A stretch of DNA of 64,000 nucleotides, from NCBI RefSeq assembly GCF_002177115.1, contig NZ_MVAG01000122.1, positions 496,001-560,000 on the forward strand. Reading direction: 5' to 3'. Each line of letters opens with the position of its first letter. Within the stretch, counting starts at the first letter, position 1. The translations under genes and the position numbers were made by a program. Under the pieces are notes generated by a model. It saw only the letters and a program-made list of their open reading frames with translations. It searched no databases and was not told the DNA's origin. This DNA comes from Chryseobacterium mucoviscidosis. Lineage in GTDB: Bacteria > Bacteroidota > Bacteroidia > Flavobacteriales > Weeksellaceae. Positions 9,477 to 19,142 of the stretch are shown here, piece by piece.

Positions 9477-10031
9477 TTAATTAAAATCTTCGATATTAGG
9501 GGATTTATAAATCTCAAATACAAAAAAAGATCTGTTTTCTGTAAACTCTTCTTTGATTATAATGTTTACATCATCTGACCGAAAAGCCATAAAGCTGTAT
9601 TTATCTATACTATTCGCATCAAATTGGGAAGAAGGATCAAATTCAAAACGCTTTCTTTTGAATTCCGTGAAACTCTCCTCTTCTGTATTGTCATCCATTA
9701 TTTCCCATTCCGTCTCTTCAACCTGCTGTTTGCTGATAAACTTAAACTCAAAGTCCTTAATCGTTCTAAGATAATCTATGATTTCCAGAGTTTTATTTTT
9801 ATCTCCGATGAAATCAATCTGACAAATCTTGTTTCTTAGAAACTCTATTTTATATGTTTCAATTTTAAAAGTAAAAAAATATAAATCCTCATTAAATTTC
9901 CCTTCGCTTACAGGAGCATTAATTCCGGCTTTCGAAAACGACTCCAGAGTTTCACTGTCGAAATCCGTCCTTATAATGACATCCTTAAGACTTTCATAGT
10001 CTTTTCCTAAAATTTCTAATAACTGAATCAT
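9477..10031 (-). CDS. Unknown cytoplasmic protein coupled to glgB
   Basis: I do not recognise this 184-residue acidic protein. There is no signal peptide or membrane segment. Its ATG overlaps the glgB stop by one base (TAATG at 10029-10033), which implies translational coupling with the branching enzyme, and glgA follows 28 bases later. The tight packing suggests that it belongs to the glycogen operon functionally or as a conserved passenger. Confidence 0.6.
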   Translation of the reverse strand: MIQLLEILGKDYESLKDVIIRTDFDSETLESFSKAGINAPVSEGKFNEDLYFFTFKIETYKIEFLRNKICQIDFIGDKNKTLEIIDYLRTIKDFEFKFISKQQVEETEWEIMDDNTEEESFTEFKRKRFEFDPSSQFDANSIDKYSFMAFRSDDVNIIIKEEFTENRSFFVFEIYKSPNIEDFN

Positions 10032-11983
10032 TACTTTTTATGTTGTTTGATTCTGTTATGCTTATTGTACTTTTTATCTTTTCTTTTCAAAATAATTCCT
10101 GAAAGCGGCGGCAGACTTACGCTGATGGATTTCTGGTGATTCATGTATTCTTCATACTGTTCACTGAAAATTTCAGGCTTATAACCGCTTCCCGAATACC
10201 GTTCATCATCAGAATTGAAAACAATCTCCCAATGACTCGCTGCATTCACCCCAATTTTATAATCCAGAACTTCAGGCTTCAGGTTGAGAATCACCATAAA
10301 AACATCATCTTTTTTCTTTCCTTTCCTCAAATACACATATACAGAATTTTCCAGATCATCTGCTTCCACCCATTCAAAGCCTTCCCTGCTAAACTGATTT
10401 TCATAGAAAGCCGTCTCGTATCTGTAAAGATGGTTAAGATCTTTCACCAATGTCTGCAAACCTTTATGAACAGGATATTCCAGCAAATGCCAATCCAGAC
10501 TCTGCTTAAAATTCCATTCGCTGGTCTGCCCGAATTCATCGCCCATGAAAAGCAGTTTTGCTCCGGGATGCGTAAACATATACACATACAGTGCGCGAAG
10601 ATTGGCAAATTTCTGCCATTCATCGCCTTTCATTTTATAGATGAGACTCGCTTTTCCGTGTACCACTTCGTCATGCGACAAAGGCATCATATAATTTTCA
10701 TTATACATATACATGGAAGCGAAGGTAAGCTTATGATGATGAAACTTTCTGTTCTCGTGTTCTTCTTTAAAATAATCCAGCGTATCGTGCATCCATCCCA
10801 TCATCCATTTCATTCCGAAACCCACTCCGCCGTCATGAACAGGCTTTGTAAGCATAGGGAAATCTGAACTTTCTTCTGCAATGGTAATGATATTGTCTCC
10901 GAATTCTTTATAAACTGCGGTATTGAAATCCTGCAAGAACGCTTTCGCTTCGAGATTTACATTTCCTCCGTAAATGTTCGGTTCCCATTCTCCTTCATTT
11001 CGGGAATAGTCGAGATGAAGCATCGAGGTTACTGCATCTACACGCAATCCGTCTGCATGATATCGTTCCAGCCAAAACATGGCATTGGAAATCAGAAAAG
11101 ATTTCACTTCACTTCTTCCGTAGTTGAAAATGTATGATTTCCAGTCGGGATGAAAGCCTTTTCTGGGATCTTCATGTTCGTACAGATAAGAACCGTCAAA
11201 TCTGTGCAAACCGTTTGCATCACCGGGAAAATGTGAAGGAACCCAGTCTAAAATCACACCGATTCCGTTTTGGTGAAGCTCATCAATCAAAAACATTAAA
11301 TCCTGTGGTGAACCGAAACGTGAAGTCGCTGCGTAAAAACCTGTAATCTGATATCCCCAACTCGGATCGTAAGGATATTCCATCACCGGCATAAATTCTA
11401 CATGGGTAAAGCCCATTTCTTTAATATAAGGAACGAGTTTTTTCCCGATATCGCGGTAATTCAGGAACTTTTTCGGATCATTTCCTTCTCTTACCCAAGA
11501 GCCCAGATGCAGTTCATAAACAGACAAAGGAGCATTTAACGTATTTTTTTTCCAGCGGTTTTCCAGCCAGTCTTTATCTTTCCATTCGTACCATGTGGTA
11601 GAAACCAATGAGGCAGCCTGAATATTCTGTTCCCAGCTCAAAGCATAAGGATCACTTTTTTCTAAAATTTCTCCACGCGGCGTTTCAATAGCATATTTAT
11701 ACAAAGTTCCCCATGTTAAACCTGCAATGAAGCCTTCCCAGATTCCGGATTCGTCCCATCTCGGAAACAGAATATGATCTTTATGATTCCAGTTGTTGAA
11801 ATTTCCGATTACCGAAACTTTTTTGGCATTGGGAGCCCAGACTGAGAAATACACTCCTTTCACCCCATCTTTTTCAGCGGAATGTGCGCCGAATTTATCG
11901 TACAGCTTGTAATGCTTACCTTCTTTAAAAAGGTAAACATCCTGATCCGTAAAAAGAGTGTATGTTTTAACCGAATTCATCAC
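10031..11983 (-). CDS. glgB: 1,4-alpha-glucan branching enzyme (GH13)
   Basis: GlgB creates alpha-1,6 branches in glycogen. The protein has a CBM48 N-terminal module (residues about 30-105, containing VIGNFNNWN) and a GH13 barrel. Visible GH13 motifs are DWVPSHFP (about 246-253), DGLRVDAV with the likely nucleophile Asp316, IAEESSDF with the acid/base Glu near 370, and LSHDEVVHG. At 650 residues it is the shorter GlgB form with one N-terminal module. It is the first gene of the leftward glycogen operon. Confidence 0.95.
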   Translation of the reverse strand: MMNSVKTYTLFTDQDVYLFKEGKHYKLYDKFGAHSAEKDGVKGVYFSVWAPNAKKVSVIGNFNNWNHKDHILFPRWDESGIWEGFIAGLTWGTLYKYAIETPRGEILEKSDPYALSWEQNIQAASLVSTTWYEWKDKDWLENRWKKNTLNAPLSVYELHLGSWVREGNDPKKFLNYRDIGKKLVPYIKEMGFTHVEFMPVMEYPYDPSWGYQITGFYAATSRFGSPQDLMFLIDELHQNGIGVILDWVPSHFPGDANGLHRFDGSYLYEHEDPRKGFHPDWKSYIFNYGRSEVKSFLISNAMFWLERYHADGLRVDAVTSMLHLDYSRNEGEWEPNIYGGNVNLEAKAFLQDFNTAVYKEFGDNIITIAEESSDFPMLTKPVHDGGVGFGMKWMMGWMHDTLDYFKEEHENRKFHHHKLTFASMYMYNENYMMPLSHDEVVHGKASLIYKMKGDEWQKFANLRALYVYMFTHPGAKLLFMGDEFGQTSEWNFKQSLDWHLLEYPVHKGLQTLVKDLNHLYRYETAFYENQFSREGFEWVEADDLENSVYVYLRKGKKKDDVFMVILNLKPEVLDYKIGVNAASHWEIVFNSDDERYSGSGYKPEIFSEQYEEYMNHQKSISVSLPPLSGIILKRKDKKYNKHNRIKQHKK

Positions 11984-12096
11984 GGTTTTGATTTAATTTT
12001 TATATTTTTCTTGAAACTACAAAAAATATCTGCAATAATCATTAATAAATTTTGAATAAATTATTATGTTAAACTCTTTGCAGTACTTGTTTCTAT

Positions 12097-12104
12097 CAAA
12101 TATA
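12097..12104 (-). promoter_or_regulatory. Candidate -7 box for the glycogen operon
   Basis: The minus strand reads TATATTTG, matching TAnnTTTG, about 113 bases upstream of glgB in the divergent intergenic region. The long leader it implies leaves room for regulation. The -33 element is unclear. Confidence 0.4.
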
Positions 12105-12195
12105 ACGCTTTTTTATTCAGTGTTTATCGTTTTAAAATGATTTGTCTTAAAAAGATTTTTTATAAATTTATGCTTTAATTTTACTAAAAACACGG

Positions 12196-13317
12196 ATGAA
12201 GTTTGAACTTTACACAGCAGAAAGTGATGAACGAACGGTTTATATCACAGGAAATTTCAACAATTGGAACCCGAAAGACTACAACTTTCAACTTACACAA
12301 AAAGACCCCCAAAACTATTTTATCGAAATCGACGATGCCCTTTTACCGGATATTGTAGAGTATAAATTTACAAAAGGAGGCTGGGAAAATGTAGAACTCG
12401 ACAAGTACGGAAGCATTACTCATAACAAAAAAGCTTTAAAATCCTCAGGAAAAACATCAGATACCGTTGAAAAATGGAGATTCAACTGGGGACCTTTCAA
12501 AGATGAATATTTTCCGATTGCAGAAATTATTTCGGAGGAATTCTACATTCCGCAGTTAGACCGTTACAGAAAAATATGGGCACTTCTACCCTATGATTAT
12601 TATGTTTCAGACAAAAAATATCCTGTTCTGTATCTTCAGGATGCACAGAATTTATTTAATGAAGGAAGCGGCTACGGAAACTGGGAAATCGATAAAAAGC
12701 TTTCCATTCTCTCAGAATACGGTCGTGGAGATGTCATCATCATTGCGGTAGAACACGGAAGCGAAGAAAGAATTAAAGAGTATATTTTTGATAACGACAA
12801 CGTCGCGAACGGATCGGAAGGTAAAAAATACATCCGTTTCATTACAGATACTTTGAAACCTTATGTTGACCAGACTTACCGTACAAAAAAAGACCGCGAC
12901 AATACAGGAATCGGAGGAAGCTCTCTTGGCGCACTGATCAGCATTTACAGCGGGTTTCTTTATCCTGAAGTCTACTCCAAACTTTTGATATTTTCCCCTT
13001 CACTTTGGGTGGAACCGAACAACAATTTCCCGATGATGAATTTCAGAGTTCCTTTTAAAACGAAAATCTATCTTTACGGAGGCGGTCAGGAAGGTTCAAA
13101 AATGGTAAAGAGAATCCATATTTTCGAAGAATATTTAAAACGCTGGGAGAAGAAAAATCTATTTGATTTCGAATTCAGAACAAGCATCAATCCGGAAGGT
13201 ACGCACAGCGAATTTTACTGGTCGCAGGAATTCCCGAGAGCGATTGAATGGCTTTATTATAACAACACAGAAAATCCGGTGGAAGTAAAACCACATCAGG
13301 AAAGCATTAAAAATTAA
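12196..13317 (+). CDS. Esterase with N-terminal glycogen-binding-like (CBM48-type) module
   Basis: Residues about 1-75 look like an early-set carbohydrate-binding module (VYITGNFNNWNPKDY, then VEYKFTKGGWENVE), similar to the module in the neighbouring GlgB. Residues about 105-360 form a putative esterase of the Esterase-D type, with YPVLYLQDAQNLF, the nucleophile elbow GGSSLG (Ser243) and a probable catalytic His in NPEGTHSEF. No signal peptide is evident, so it likely acts in the cytoplasm. The substrate is unknown. It may act on an ester bound to glucan, or the module may only tether it. It is divergent from glgB and only 4 bases before the aminopeptidase gene. Confidence 0.75.
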   Translation: MKFELYTAESDERTVYITGNFNNWNPKDYNFQLTQKDPQNYFIEIDDALLPDIVEYKFTKGGWENVELDKYGSITHNKKALKSSGKTSDTVEKWRFNWGPFKDEYFPIAEIISEEFYIPQLDRYRKIWALLPYDYYVSDKKYPVLYLQDAQNLFNEGSGYGNWEIDKKLSILSEYGRGDVIIIAVEHGSEERIKEYIFDNDNVANGSEGKKYIRFITDTLKPYVDQTYRTKKDRDNTGIGGSSLGALISIYSGFLYPEVYSKLLIFSPSLWVEPNNNFPMMNFRVPFKTKIYLYGGGQEGSKMVKRIHIFEEYLKRWEKKNLFDFEFRTSINPEGTHSEFYWSQEFPRAIEWLYYNNTENPVEVKPHQESIKN

Positions 13318-13321
13318 AATT

Positions 13322-14737
13322 ATGAAATTAATCAACAAAAAAAATAAAAATTATACGCAGGTTTTTCATCTTTTCACAGAAGAAGAATGGACGAAAACCA
13401 GCAAAAATTTCAATAAAAACATTTCAACTTTCTTTACGGGTAAAAAGCATGAAGTTTTCGTGAATGCCCATGAAGAAGGAATAACATATTTTATAGGTAT
13501 CGGAAAATCTACTTTGCAGAATTTTGAAATTCAGCAGGTTGCCGTGAAGTTTTCTCAGACGCAAAAAGGAAAAGTACAGCCTGTCCCGACATTAGTTATA
13601 GCCGACTGTTTGAACGAGAAGCAGTTTGAAGAATTTGCAAAAGGTTTATTGCTGGGAACCTACAATTACCCTTTCGAAAAAACGCATGCGTTCTGGAACG
13701 CTAAATTTGAGCTTCATTTTGAAAATTTAAGCCAGAAAAAATTAGATTCCATTGGCAAAAAAGCTGAAGCACTGAGCAACGGACAAACCGCCTGTCAGGA
13801 ATGGCTGAACAAGCCCGCCAATCTCAAGAAACCTGATACTTTCAGTTTATATTTAAAAAATTTAGCTAAAAAATATGATTTAAAATATACTTCTTTTAAC
13901 AGGAAAAAGTGTGAGGAACTTGGTTTAGGAGCTTATCTTTCCGTTAATCAGGGAAGTGCTTATGATGCAGCGTTCACCATTATTGAATACAAAACCAATG
14001 TTAAAAATGCAGTCACTTTCGGCTTGGTCGGAAAATGTGTATTGTTTGACACAGGAGGAATTTCTCTGAAAAATCCGGACAATATGCATTATATGAAATC
14101 GGACATGGGCGGTGCAACAGCCGTTTTGGGAACGCTGATTTATGCCGCAGAAATGCAGCTTCCGGTTAATATTGTTGCTATTTTGCCTATAACCGACAAT
14201 GCTATTTCTGAAAATGCATTTCTTCCGAGTGATGTTATTACGGCTTACAACGGAAAAACAATTGAGGTTCTTAACACCGATGCAGAAGGCAGAATGATTC
14301 TCGCCGACGGACTTTCTTATATGGCGAAAAACTTCAAAACTGACTTTCTGATCGACCTTGCCACGCTTACGGGAAGTTCTGTAAGGATGTTTGGCGATAC
14401 CTGCGGAGCTCTGTTTTCCAACAATGAAGAATTGAAAAACCTTTTGATAAAAACCGGCGATAAAACCAATCAGAGACTTTGGAATTTACCGCTTTGGGAT
14501 GTCTGGAAAGACGATATCAAGTCGGATGTGGCAGATATTAAGAATATTTCGATGAAACCTATCGGAGATTGCATTATTGCGGCTAAATTTTTAGAACAAT
14601 TCATTGAAAACCATCCTAAATGGGCGCATCTTGATATTGCCGGAGTAGCATTCGGAAACGTAGGATATGCCAAAGAAAAGGCTGCAACCGGATTTGGAGT
14701 GCAATTATTAGCCGATTTGATCGAAAATTATCACTAA
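13322..14737 (+). CDS. M17 (leucyl) aminopeptidase family protein
   Basis: This metallo-aminopeptidase removes N-terminal residues from peptides. The C-terminal catalytic half carries the M17 signature NTDAEGRMILADGL, the metal/catalytic region VGKCVLFDTGGISLKN and the segment MKSDMGGATAVLG. The 471 residues match the family. The usual VGKG is VGKC here, but the catalytic Lys and the Asp ligands are retained. It lies 4 bases after the CBM-esterase gene and precedes the amide-ligase block, so it may trim or hydrolyse the product of those ligases rather than serve general proteolysis. Confidence 0.88.
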   Translation: MKLINKKNKNYTQVFHLFTEEEWTKTSKNFNKNISTFFTGKKHEVFVNAHEEGITYFIGIGKSTLQNFEIQQVAVKFSQTQKGKVQPVPTLVIADCLNEKQFEEFAKGLLLGTYNYPFEKTHAFWNAKFELHFENLSQKKLDSIGKKAEALSNGQTACQEWLNKPANLKKPDTFSLYLKNLAKKYDLKYTSFNRKKCEELGLGAYLSVNQGSAYDAAFTIIEYKTNVKNAVTFGLVGKCVLFDTGGISLKNPDNMHYMKSDMGGATAVLGTLIYAAEMQLPVNIVAILPITDNAISENAFLPSDVITAYNGKTIEVLNTDAEGRMILADGLSYMAKNFKTDFLIDLATLTGSSVRMFGDTCGALFSNNEELKNLLIKTGDKTNQRLWNLPLWDVWKDDIKSDVADIKNISMKPIGDCIIAAKFLEQFIENHPKWAHLDIAGVAFGNVGYAKEKAATGFGVQLLADLIENYH

Positions 14738-14840
14738 AAATTAGTTTATTACAAAAATTCTCTGTATAATTGAAATAGAATTTTCAAAAGCGCATAATAT
14801 TTTAATTTTTAACATTAAATAATTAATAAAAAAACTTTTT

Positions 14841-14848
14841 TATTTTTG
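14841..14848 (+). promoter_or_regulatory. Candidate -7 box for the ATP-grasp block
   Basis: TATTTTTG matches TAnnTTTG about 30 bases before the ATG at 14878, in the AT-rich 140-base gap after the aminopeptidase. It suggests a separate promoter for the ligase cluster. Confidence 0.45.
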
Positions 14849-14877
14849 AAAGTTCATCAAAAATTAAAAAACATTGT

Positions 14878-16089
14878 ATGGAGGAGAAAACAATAGTATG
14901 TATTTCGTGCTATTACAAGGGTTATGATTTCATGGATGAAATGAAAAAACTCGGTAATAAAATTATTTTAGTAACATCCGAAAATCTTAAAGAAAAAAAC
15001 TGGCCGTGGCACGCCATTGATGAGGTATTTTACATGCCTGAGGTAAAGCCTTCTGTCTGGAATCTGGATCATCTCGTTCAGGGATTTTCTCATCTCATGC
15101 AGACCAGAAAAGTACACGCCGTTATTGCTCTGGACGATTATGATGTGGAAAAGGCTGCGCTTATCCGCGAAACATTCAGAATTCCGGGGATGGGACAAAC
15201 CACGCACCGCTATTTCAGGGATAAACTTGCCATGCGACAAAAAGCAAAGGATTCCGGAATTAATGTTCCTGAATTTACGGCAGTTTTTAATAATGATGAG
15301 GTTAATCATTTTGTAGATCAGGTTCCTGCACCGTGGGTTTTAAAGCCACGTTCCGAAGCCTCTGCTTCAGGAATTAAAAAACTGAATTCCAAAGAAGATC
15401 TCTGGGAAGCTTTGAATAATCTTGGGGAAGAGCGTCACTTATTCCTTCTGGAAAGCTTCAAACCGGGAGATGTGTATCATGTAGACAGTCTTACTTTTAA
15501 CAAAGAAATCGTTTTCACTTCCGCTTCAAAATATTTGGCACCTCCGATGGAGGTTTCCCATGAAGGAGGTGTTTTCAGAACAAAAACGCTCGGAAGATAT
15601 TCTGATGAATTTAAGGCTCTTGAAGAGGTAAATTCGAAAGTTTTATCAAATTTCGGGCTGATTAACGGAGCGACTCACACAGAATTTATCCGCAGCAAAG
15701 ACGACGGGAAATATTATTTTCTTGAAACTTCTTCAAGAGTGGGTGGAGCGCATATTCCGGATCTCGTGGAAGCATCAAGCAGCATCAATATCTGGAGAGA
15801 ATGGGCGAAAATTGAAGATGCTTTATTAAGAGGAAAAAACTATGAGGTTTCTAAACCTACAGGATATTATTCGGGGCTTATTGTCGCTTTAATTAAAGAC
15901 AAAGAGCCGGATTACAATCAGTTTGAATGTGAAGAGGCTGTAAAATTCCTGCCTATCGATTATCATGTCGGAATCGTTTACAAATCGAAAGATTCGGTAA
16001 TTGTTCAGGAAAGATTAGACACGGCAGCAGAAAAAATTCATGCTGAATTACTGAATATTCTTCCGCCGAAAGACAAACCTATGTCATAA
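14878..16089 (+). CDS. ATP-grasp carboxylate-amine ligase
   Basis: ATP-grasp enzymes activate a carboxylate as acyl phosphate and couple it to an amine or thiol. This 403-residue protein has a pre-ATP-grasp domain (about 1-110) and an ATP-grasp core with PWVLKPRSEASASGIKK (the nucleotide lysine and glycine-rich loop), LLESFKPGDVYHVD, and the metal-binding block HTEFI followed by YFLETSSRVGGAHIPD. It resembles the carbamoyl-phosphate-synthase-like branch. The substrate is unknown. Neighbouring ligase and amidotransferase genes on the same strand suggest a multi-step amide or peptide pathway. Confidence 0.85.
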   Translation: MEEKTIVCISCYYKGYDFMDEMKKLGNKIILVTSENLKEKNWPWHAIDEVFYMPEVKPSVWNLDHLVQGFSHLMQTRKVHAVIALDDYDVEKAALIRETFRIPGMGQTTHRYFRDKLAMRQKAKDSGINVPEFTAVFNNDEVNHFVDQVPAPWVLKPRSEASASGIKKLNSKEDLWEALNNLGEERHLFLLESFKPGDVYHVDSLTFNKEIVFTSASKYLAPPMEVSHEGGVFRTKTLGRYSDEFKALEEVNSKVLSNFGLINGATHTEFIRSKDDGKYYFLETSSRVGGAHIPDLVEASSSINIWREWAKIEDALLRGKNYEVSKPTGYYSGLIVALIKDKEPDYNQFECEEAVKFLPIDYHVGIVYKSKDSVIVQERLDTAAEKIHAELLNILPPKDKPMS

Positions 16090-16248
16090 TTTAAAAAGAG
16101 AAATTAACATCAAGAAATTATTGATTTTATAAGATTAAGTTTACCCTAAAATCCTTTTTTAATCCCTAATTTAGAAAACATTAAATCAGGAGAATGGAAA
16201 GGCAGACCTTATTATCAATTTACTGATTAAACCCAAATACGAAAAAAA

Positions 16249-16962
16249 ATGCCACAGATAGAGCATACAGATTATTATTCACATATACTAGGAACAAGTC
16301 TTAAAGTGGAAGTTACAGGACATTACGGTTATCCGATCATTATGTTTCCGACTTCACAGGGACAATATACCCAAAACCATGATTTTCATCTTAACGGATG
16401 CATCAATTGGTTTATAGAGCAGGGAAAAGTTAAACTTTACAATGTTCAGACCATAGACGGATGGAGTTTTTATGACAACAATATTTCCCCTCAGCAAAGG
16501 ATTAAAAATTATGAAAGATATGTTCAGTTTCTGATTCAGGAATTTGTTCCTTACGTTCAGAAAATTCATAAGACGCATCGCGTTGCGTTAGCAGGAGCAA
16601 GTTTCGGAGGATATCATGCGGCTAACTTCGCCTTCAGATTTCCGGATGTGGTTTCCCATCTGTTCTGTCTGTCAGGAGCATTCAGTATTCGAAATTTTAT
16701 GGATGGCTATTCCGATGAGCTGGTTTATTTCAACTGTCCGCGTGAATTTGTAAGAAATGATGAAGCATGGAAATACAAACATATGCATATTGTTTTAAGC
16801 ACTTCAGATGAGGATATCTGCAAAGATAAAAACGTGGAAATGGCAGAAATTTTAGCTTCAAAAGGTATTGATTTCTGGTATGATGAAAGAAAGTGGATTA
16901 ATCACGACTGGCCGCTCTGGAGAATGGTTTTCCCAACTTTTATCGGAGCATTCTTTTCTTAA
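16249..16962 (+). CDS. Esterase-like alpha/beta hydrolase in the ligase cluster
   Basis: This 237-residue protein is a putative esterase of the Esterase-D/antigen-85 type. It shows the nucleophile elbow LAGASFGGYHAAN (Ser118) and a late His in NHDWPLWRMV. It has no signal peptide. The N-terminal PIIMFPTSQGQYTQNHDF resembles the oxyanion-region strand of esterase-family proteins found next to ATP-grasp genes. It might hydrolyse or transfer the ligase product, but the substrate is unknown. It is preceded by a 160-base gap and followed 46 bases later by a second ATP-grasp gene. Confidence 0.8.
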   Translation: MPQIEHTDYYSHILGTSLKVEVTGHYGYPIIMFPTSQGQYTQNHDFHLNGCINWFIEQGKVKLYNVQTIDGWSFYDNNISPQQRIKNYERYVQFLIQEFVPYVQKIHKTHRVALAGASFGGYHAANFAFRFPDVVSHLFCLSGAFSIRNFMDGYSDELVYFNCPREFVRNDEAWKYKHMHIVLSTSDEDICKDKNVEMAEILASKGIDFWYDERKWINHDWPLWRMVFPTFIGAFFS

Positions 16963-17008
16963 AAAACTTAAAAATTAACATTAAAATACAACATTAAAAA
17001 ATACATTT

Positions 17009-17962
17009 ATGGCAAAAAAAGTAGGAATTCTATTCGGTATGGAAGATACGTTTCCTTGGGCGTTTATAGATAAAGTTAACGAATTGGGAGGCGGAGAAAT
17101 CATCGCAGAACCTGTACATATCGATAAACTTGAACAGGGCGCAGATTACGGATATGCTGTAATTATCGACAGAATTTCGCAGGATGTGCCTTTTTACAGA
17201 GCGTACCTGAAAAATGCAGCATTGAACGGAACGTATGTCATCAACAATCCTTTCTGGTGGAGCGCAGACGAAAAGTTTTTTAATAACGCTTTGATGACGA
17301 AACTGGGAATTCCGCTTCCGAAAACAGTTTTGCTTCCGTCTCACGAAAGACCGACAAACACTTCAGAAACTTCTTTCAGAAACCTGAAATTCCCTCACGA
17401 CTGGGATTATATTTTCGATTATGTAGGTTTTCCTGCATACATGAAACCGCATGACGGAGGCGGATGGAGAAATGTATACCGCGTGGAAAATCCAGAGGAT
17501 CTTTGGTCGAAATTAAGCGAAACTGAGCAGTTGGTTATGATGGTTCAGGAAGAAATTATCTTTGACGATTATTACAGAGTATACTGTTTAGGTAAAAAAT
17601 ATGTTCATATTATGCCTTATGAGCCGAGAAATCCTCATCATCTGAGATATGCAACTACACATCAGACGCAGGGTGCAGAACTGGAGAAATTATTAAAAAC
17701 AATTCACGACTACACCATCAAAATGAATGAAGCGCTTGGCTACGATTTCAACACGGTAGAATTCGCCATAAGAGATGGAATTCCTTATGCAATCGACTTC
17801 TGTAATCCGGCTCCGGATGCAGACAAAAATTCTGTAGGAGAAGAAAATTTTGCATGGATCGTAGAACACGCAGCAAAATTAGCGATCGAAAAAGCAAAAG
17901 AATATGTTCCGGGAAAACCAAACATCTCTTGGGGAACTTTCGTAAAAGATTCTGTAAAATAA
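17009..17962 (+). CDS. ATP-grasp ligase, RimK/GshB-like
   Basis: This is a second, divergent ATP-grasp protein of 317 residues. An N-terminal domain (about 1-115) precedes an ATP-binding core with PAYMKPHDGGGWRNVYRV and VQEEIIFDDYYRVYCLGK. The metal-binding strand is EFAIRDGIPYAIDFCNPAPD, where the Glu/Asp/Asn set expected for Mg-ATP is present. It probably ligates a carboxylate to an amine, with unknown partners. The next gene, a carboxylate-amine ligase, starts 27 bases later, consistent with one transcript. Confidence 0.85.
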   Translation: MAKKVGILFGMEDTFPWAFIDKVNELGGGEIIAEPVHIDKLEQGADYGYAVIIDRISQDVPFYRAYLKNAALNGTYVINNPFWWSADEKFFNNALMTKLGIPLPKTVLLPSHERPTNTSETSFRNLKFPHDWDYIFDYVGFPAYMKPHDGGGWRNVYRVENPEDLWSKLSETEQLVMMVQEEIIFDDYYRVYCLGKKYVHIMPYEPRNPHHLRYATTHQTQGAELEKLLKTIHDYTIKMNEALGYDFNTVEFAIRDGIPYAIDFCNPAPDADKNSVGEENFAWIVEHAAKLAIEKAKEYVPGKPNISWGTFVKDSVK

Positions 17963-17989
17963 GAATATCAACAAAAAGCACGAAAAAAA

Positions 17990-19108
17990 ATGCATCAATT
18001 TACTATTGGAATCGAAGAAGAATATCAGATTATTGATGTTGAGAGCCGGGATCTGGTCTCTCATGTTTCGAAAATTATTGAAGGCGGAAAAGCTGTTTTA
18101 AGTGAAAATTTAAAGCATGAAATGCATGAATCCATGATTGAAATGGAAACAGGTATCTGCCAGAATATTCAGGAGGCAAAAGCCGAATTAACGAATTTAA
18201 GAAGACATCTTATAAAAACCGCCCACGAACAGGGACTTCGGGTTTCCGGCGGCGGAACGCACCCTTTCTCCAACTGGGAACACAACACCATTACAAACGG
18301 AGAGCGTTACATTAAAATTGTAGACGACATGGGTGATGTGGCGAGAGGAAATTTAATTTTCGGGCTTCACGTCCATATCGGAATTCCGAACCGTGAAGAA
18401 GGAGTAAGAATCCAGAACGTGATGAGGTATTTCCTTCCGCACGTTTATGCACTATCAACAAATTCTCCTTTCTGGATCGGAAGAAACACAGGCTTTAAAT
18501 CTTACCGACAGGAAATTTTTGTAAAATTCCCAAGAACCGGAATTCCTAGCTTTTTCAATTCTTTAGCTGAATTCGACAGTTATGTAGATCTTTTGGTAAA
18601 GACAGGAACCATTGATAATGCTAAAAAAATATGGTGGGATCTCAGAGTTCACCCCTTCTACCCTACAATCGAATTCAGAATCTGCGATATGCCGATGAGA
18701 ATTGATGAAACCGTTTGTCTGGCTGCCATAATGCAGGCTTTGGTTGCAAAAATCTACAAACTTCATCAGCAGAATTTAAGTTTCAGAAGCTACAGAAGAT
18801 TATTGCTAAATGAAAACAAATGGCGTGCTTCCAAAAGTGGAATTGAAGCTCACTTAATTGATTTCGGAAAAGAAGAATCTGTTCCATATCCTGATCTCTT
18901 AAAGGAACTTCTTGAGTTTATTGATGATGTGGTGGACGAATTGGGATGCAGAAAAGAGGTGGAATACGCATGGACAATTCTTGAAAACGGAACCGGAGCA
19001 GACCGACAGCTTAAAGTCTTCAATGAAACCGGAGACCTTACCAAAGTTGTTGATTATATGATCTCAGAAACAGAGTATGGCATAACACACGGTGAGACTG
19101 CTTCATAA
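17990..19108 (+). CDS. Carboxylate-amine ligase, YbdK/GCS2 family
   Basis: YbdK-type enzymes are related to glutamate-cysteine ligase and join a carboxylate such as glutamate to an amine. The 372-residue protein opens with the family start FTIGIEEEYQIID and contains SGGGTHPFSNWEHN, FGLHVHIGI and WWDLRVHPFYPTIEFRICDM, the metal- and ATP-binding blocks. All look intact. The natural substrate is not known for most of these proteins. Its position between an ATP-grasp ligase and an amidotransferase supports a dedicated gamma-glutamyl- or amide-forming route. Confidence 0.88.
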   Translation: MHQFTIGIEEEYQIIDVESRDLVSHVSKIIEGGKAVLSENLKHEMHESMIEMETGICQNIQEAKAELTNLRRHLIKTAHEQGLRVSGGGTHPFSNWEHNTITNGERYIKIVDDMGDVARGNLIFGLHVHIGIPNREEGVRIQNVMRYFLPHVYALSTNSPFWIGRNTGFKSYRQEIFVKFPRTGIPSFFNSLAEFDSYVDLLVKTGTIDNAKKIWWDLRVHPFYPTIEFRICDMPMRIDETVCLAAIMQALVAKIYKLHQQNLSFRSYRRLLLNENKWRASKSGIEAHLIDFGKEESVPYPDLLKELLEFIDDVVDELGCRKEVEYAWTILENGTGADRQLKVFNETGDLTKVVDYMISETEYGITHGETAS

Positions 19109-19142
19109 TTTTTTGGTAACTTTGTAAAAAATATGAAGTCGT

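Noticed and set aside
10136..10867. 243-codon open frame opposite glgB
   Set aside because: It lies fully antisense to an intact, motif-confirmed branching enzyme. Its His/Phe/Ile-rich translation has the character of a shadow frame.
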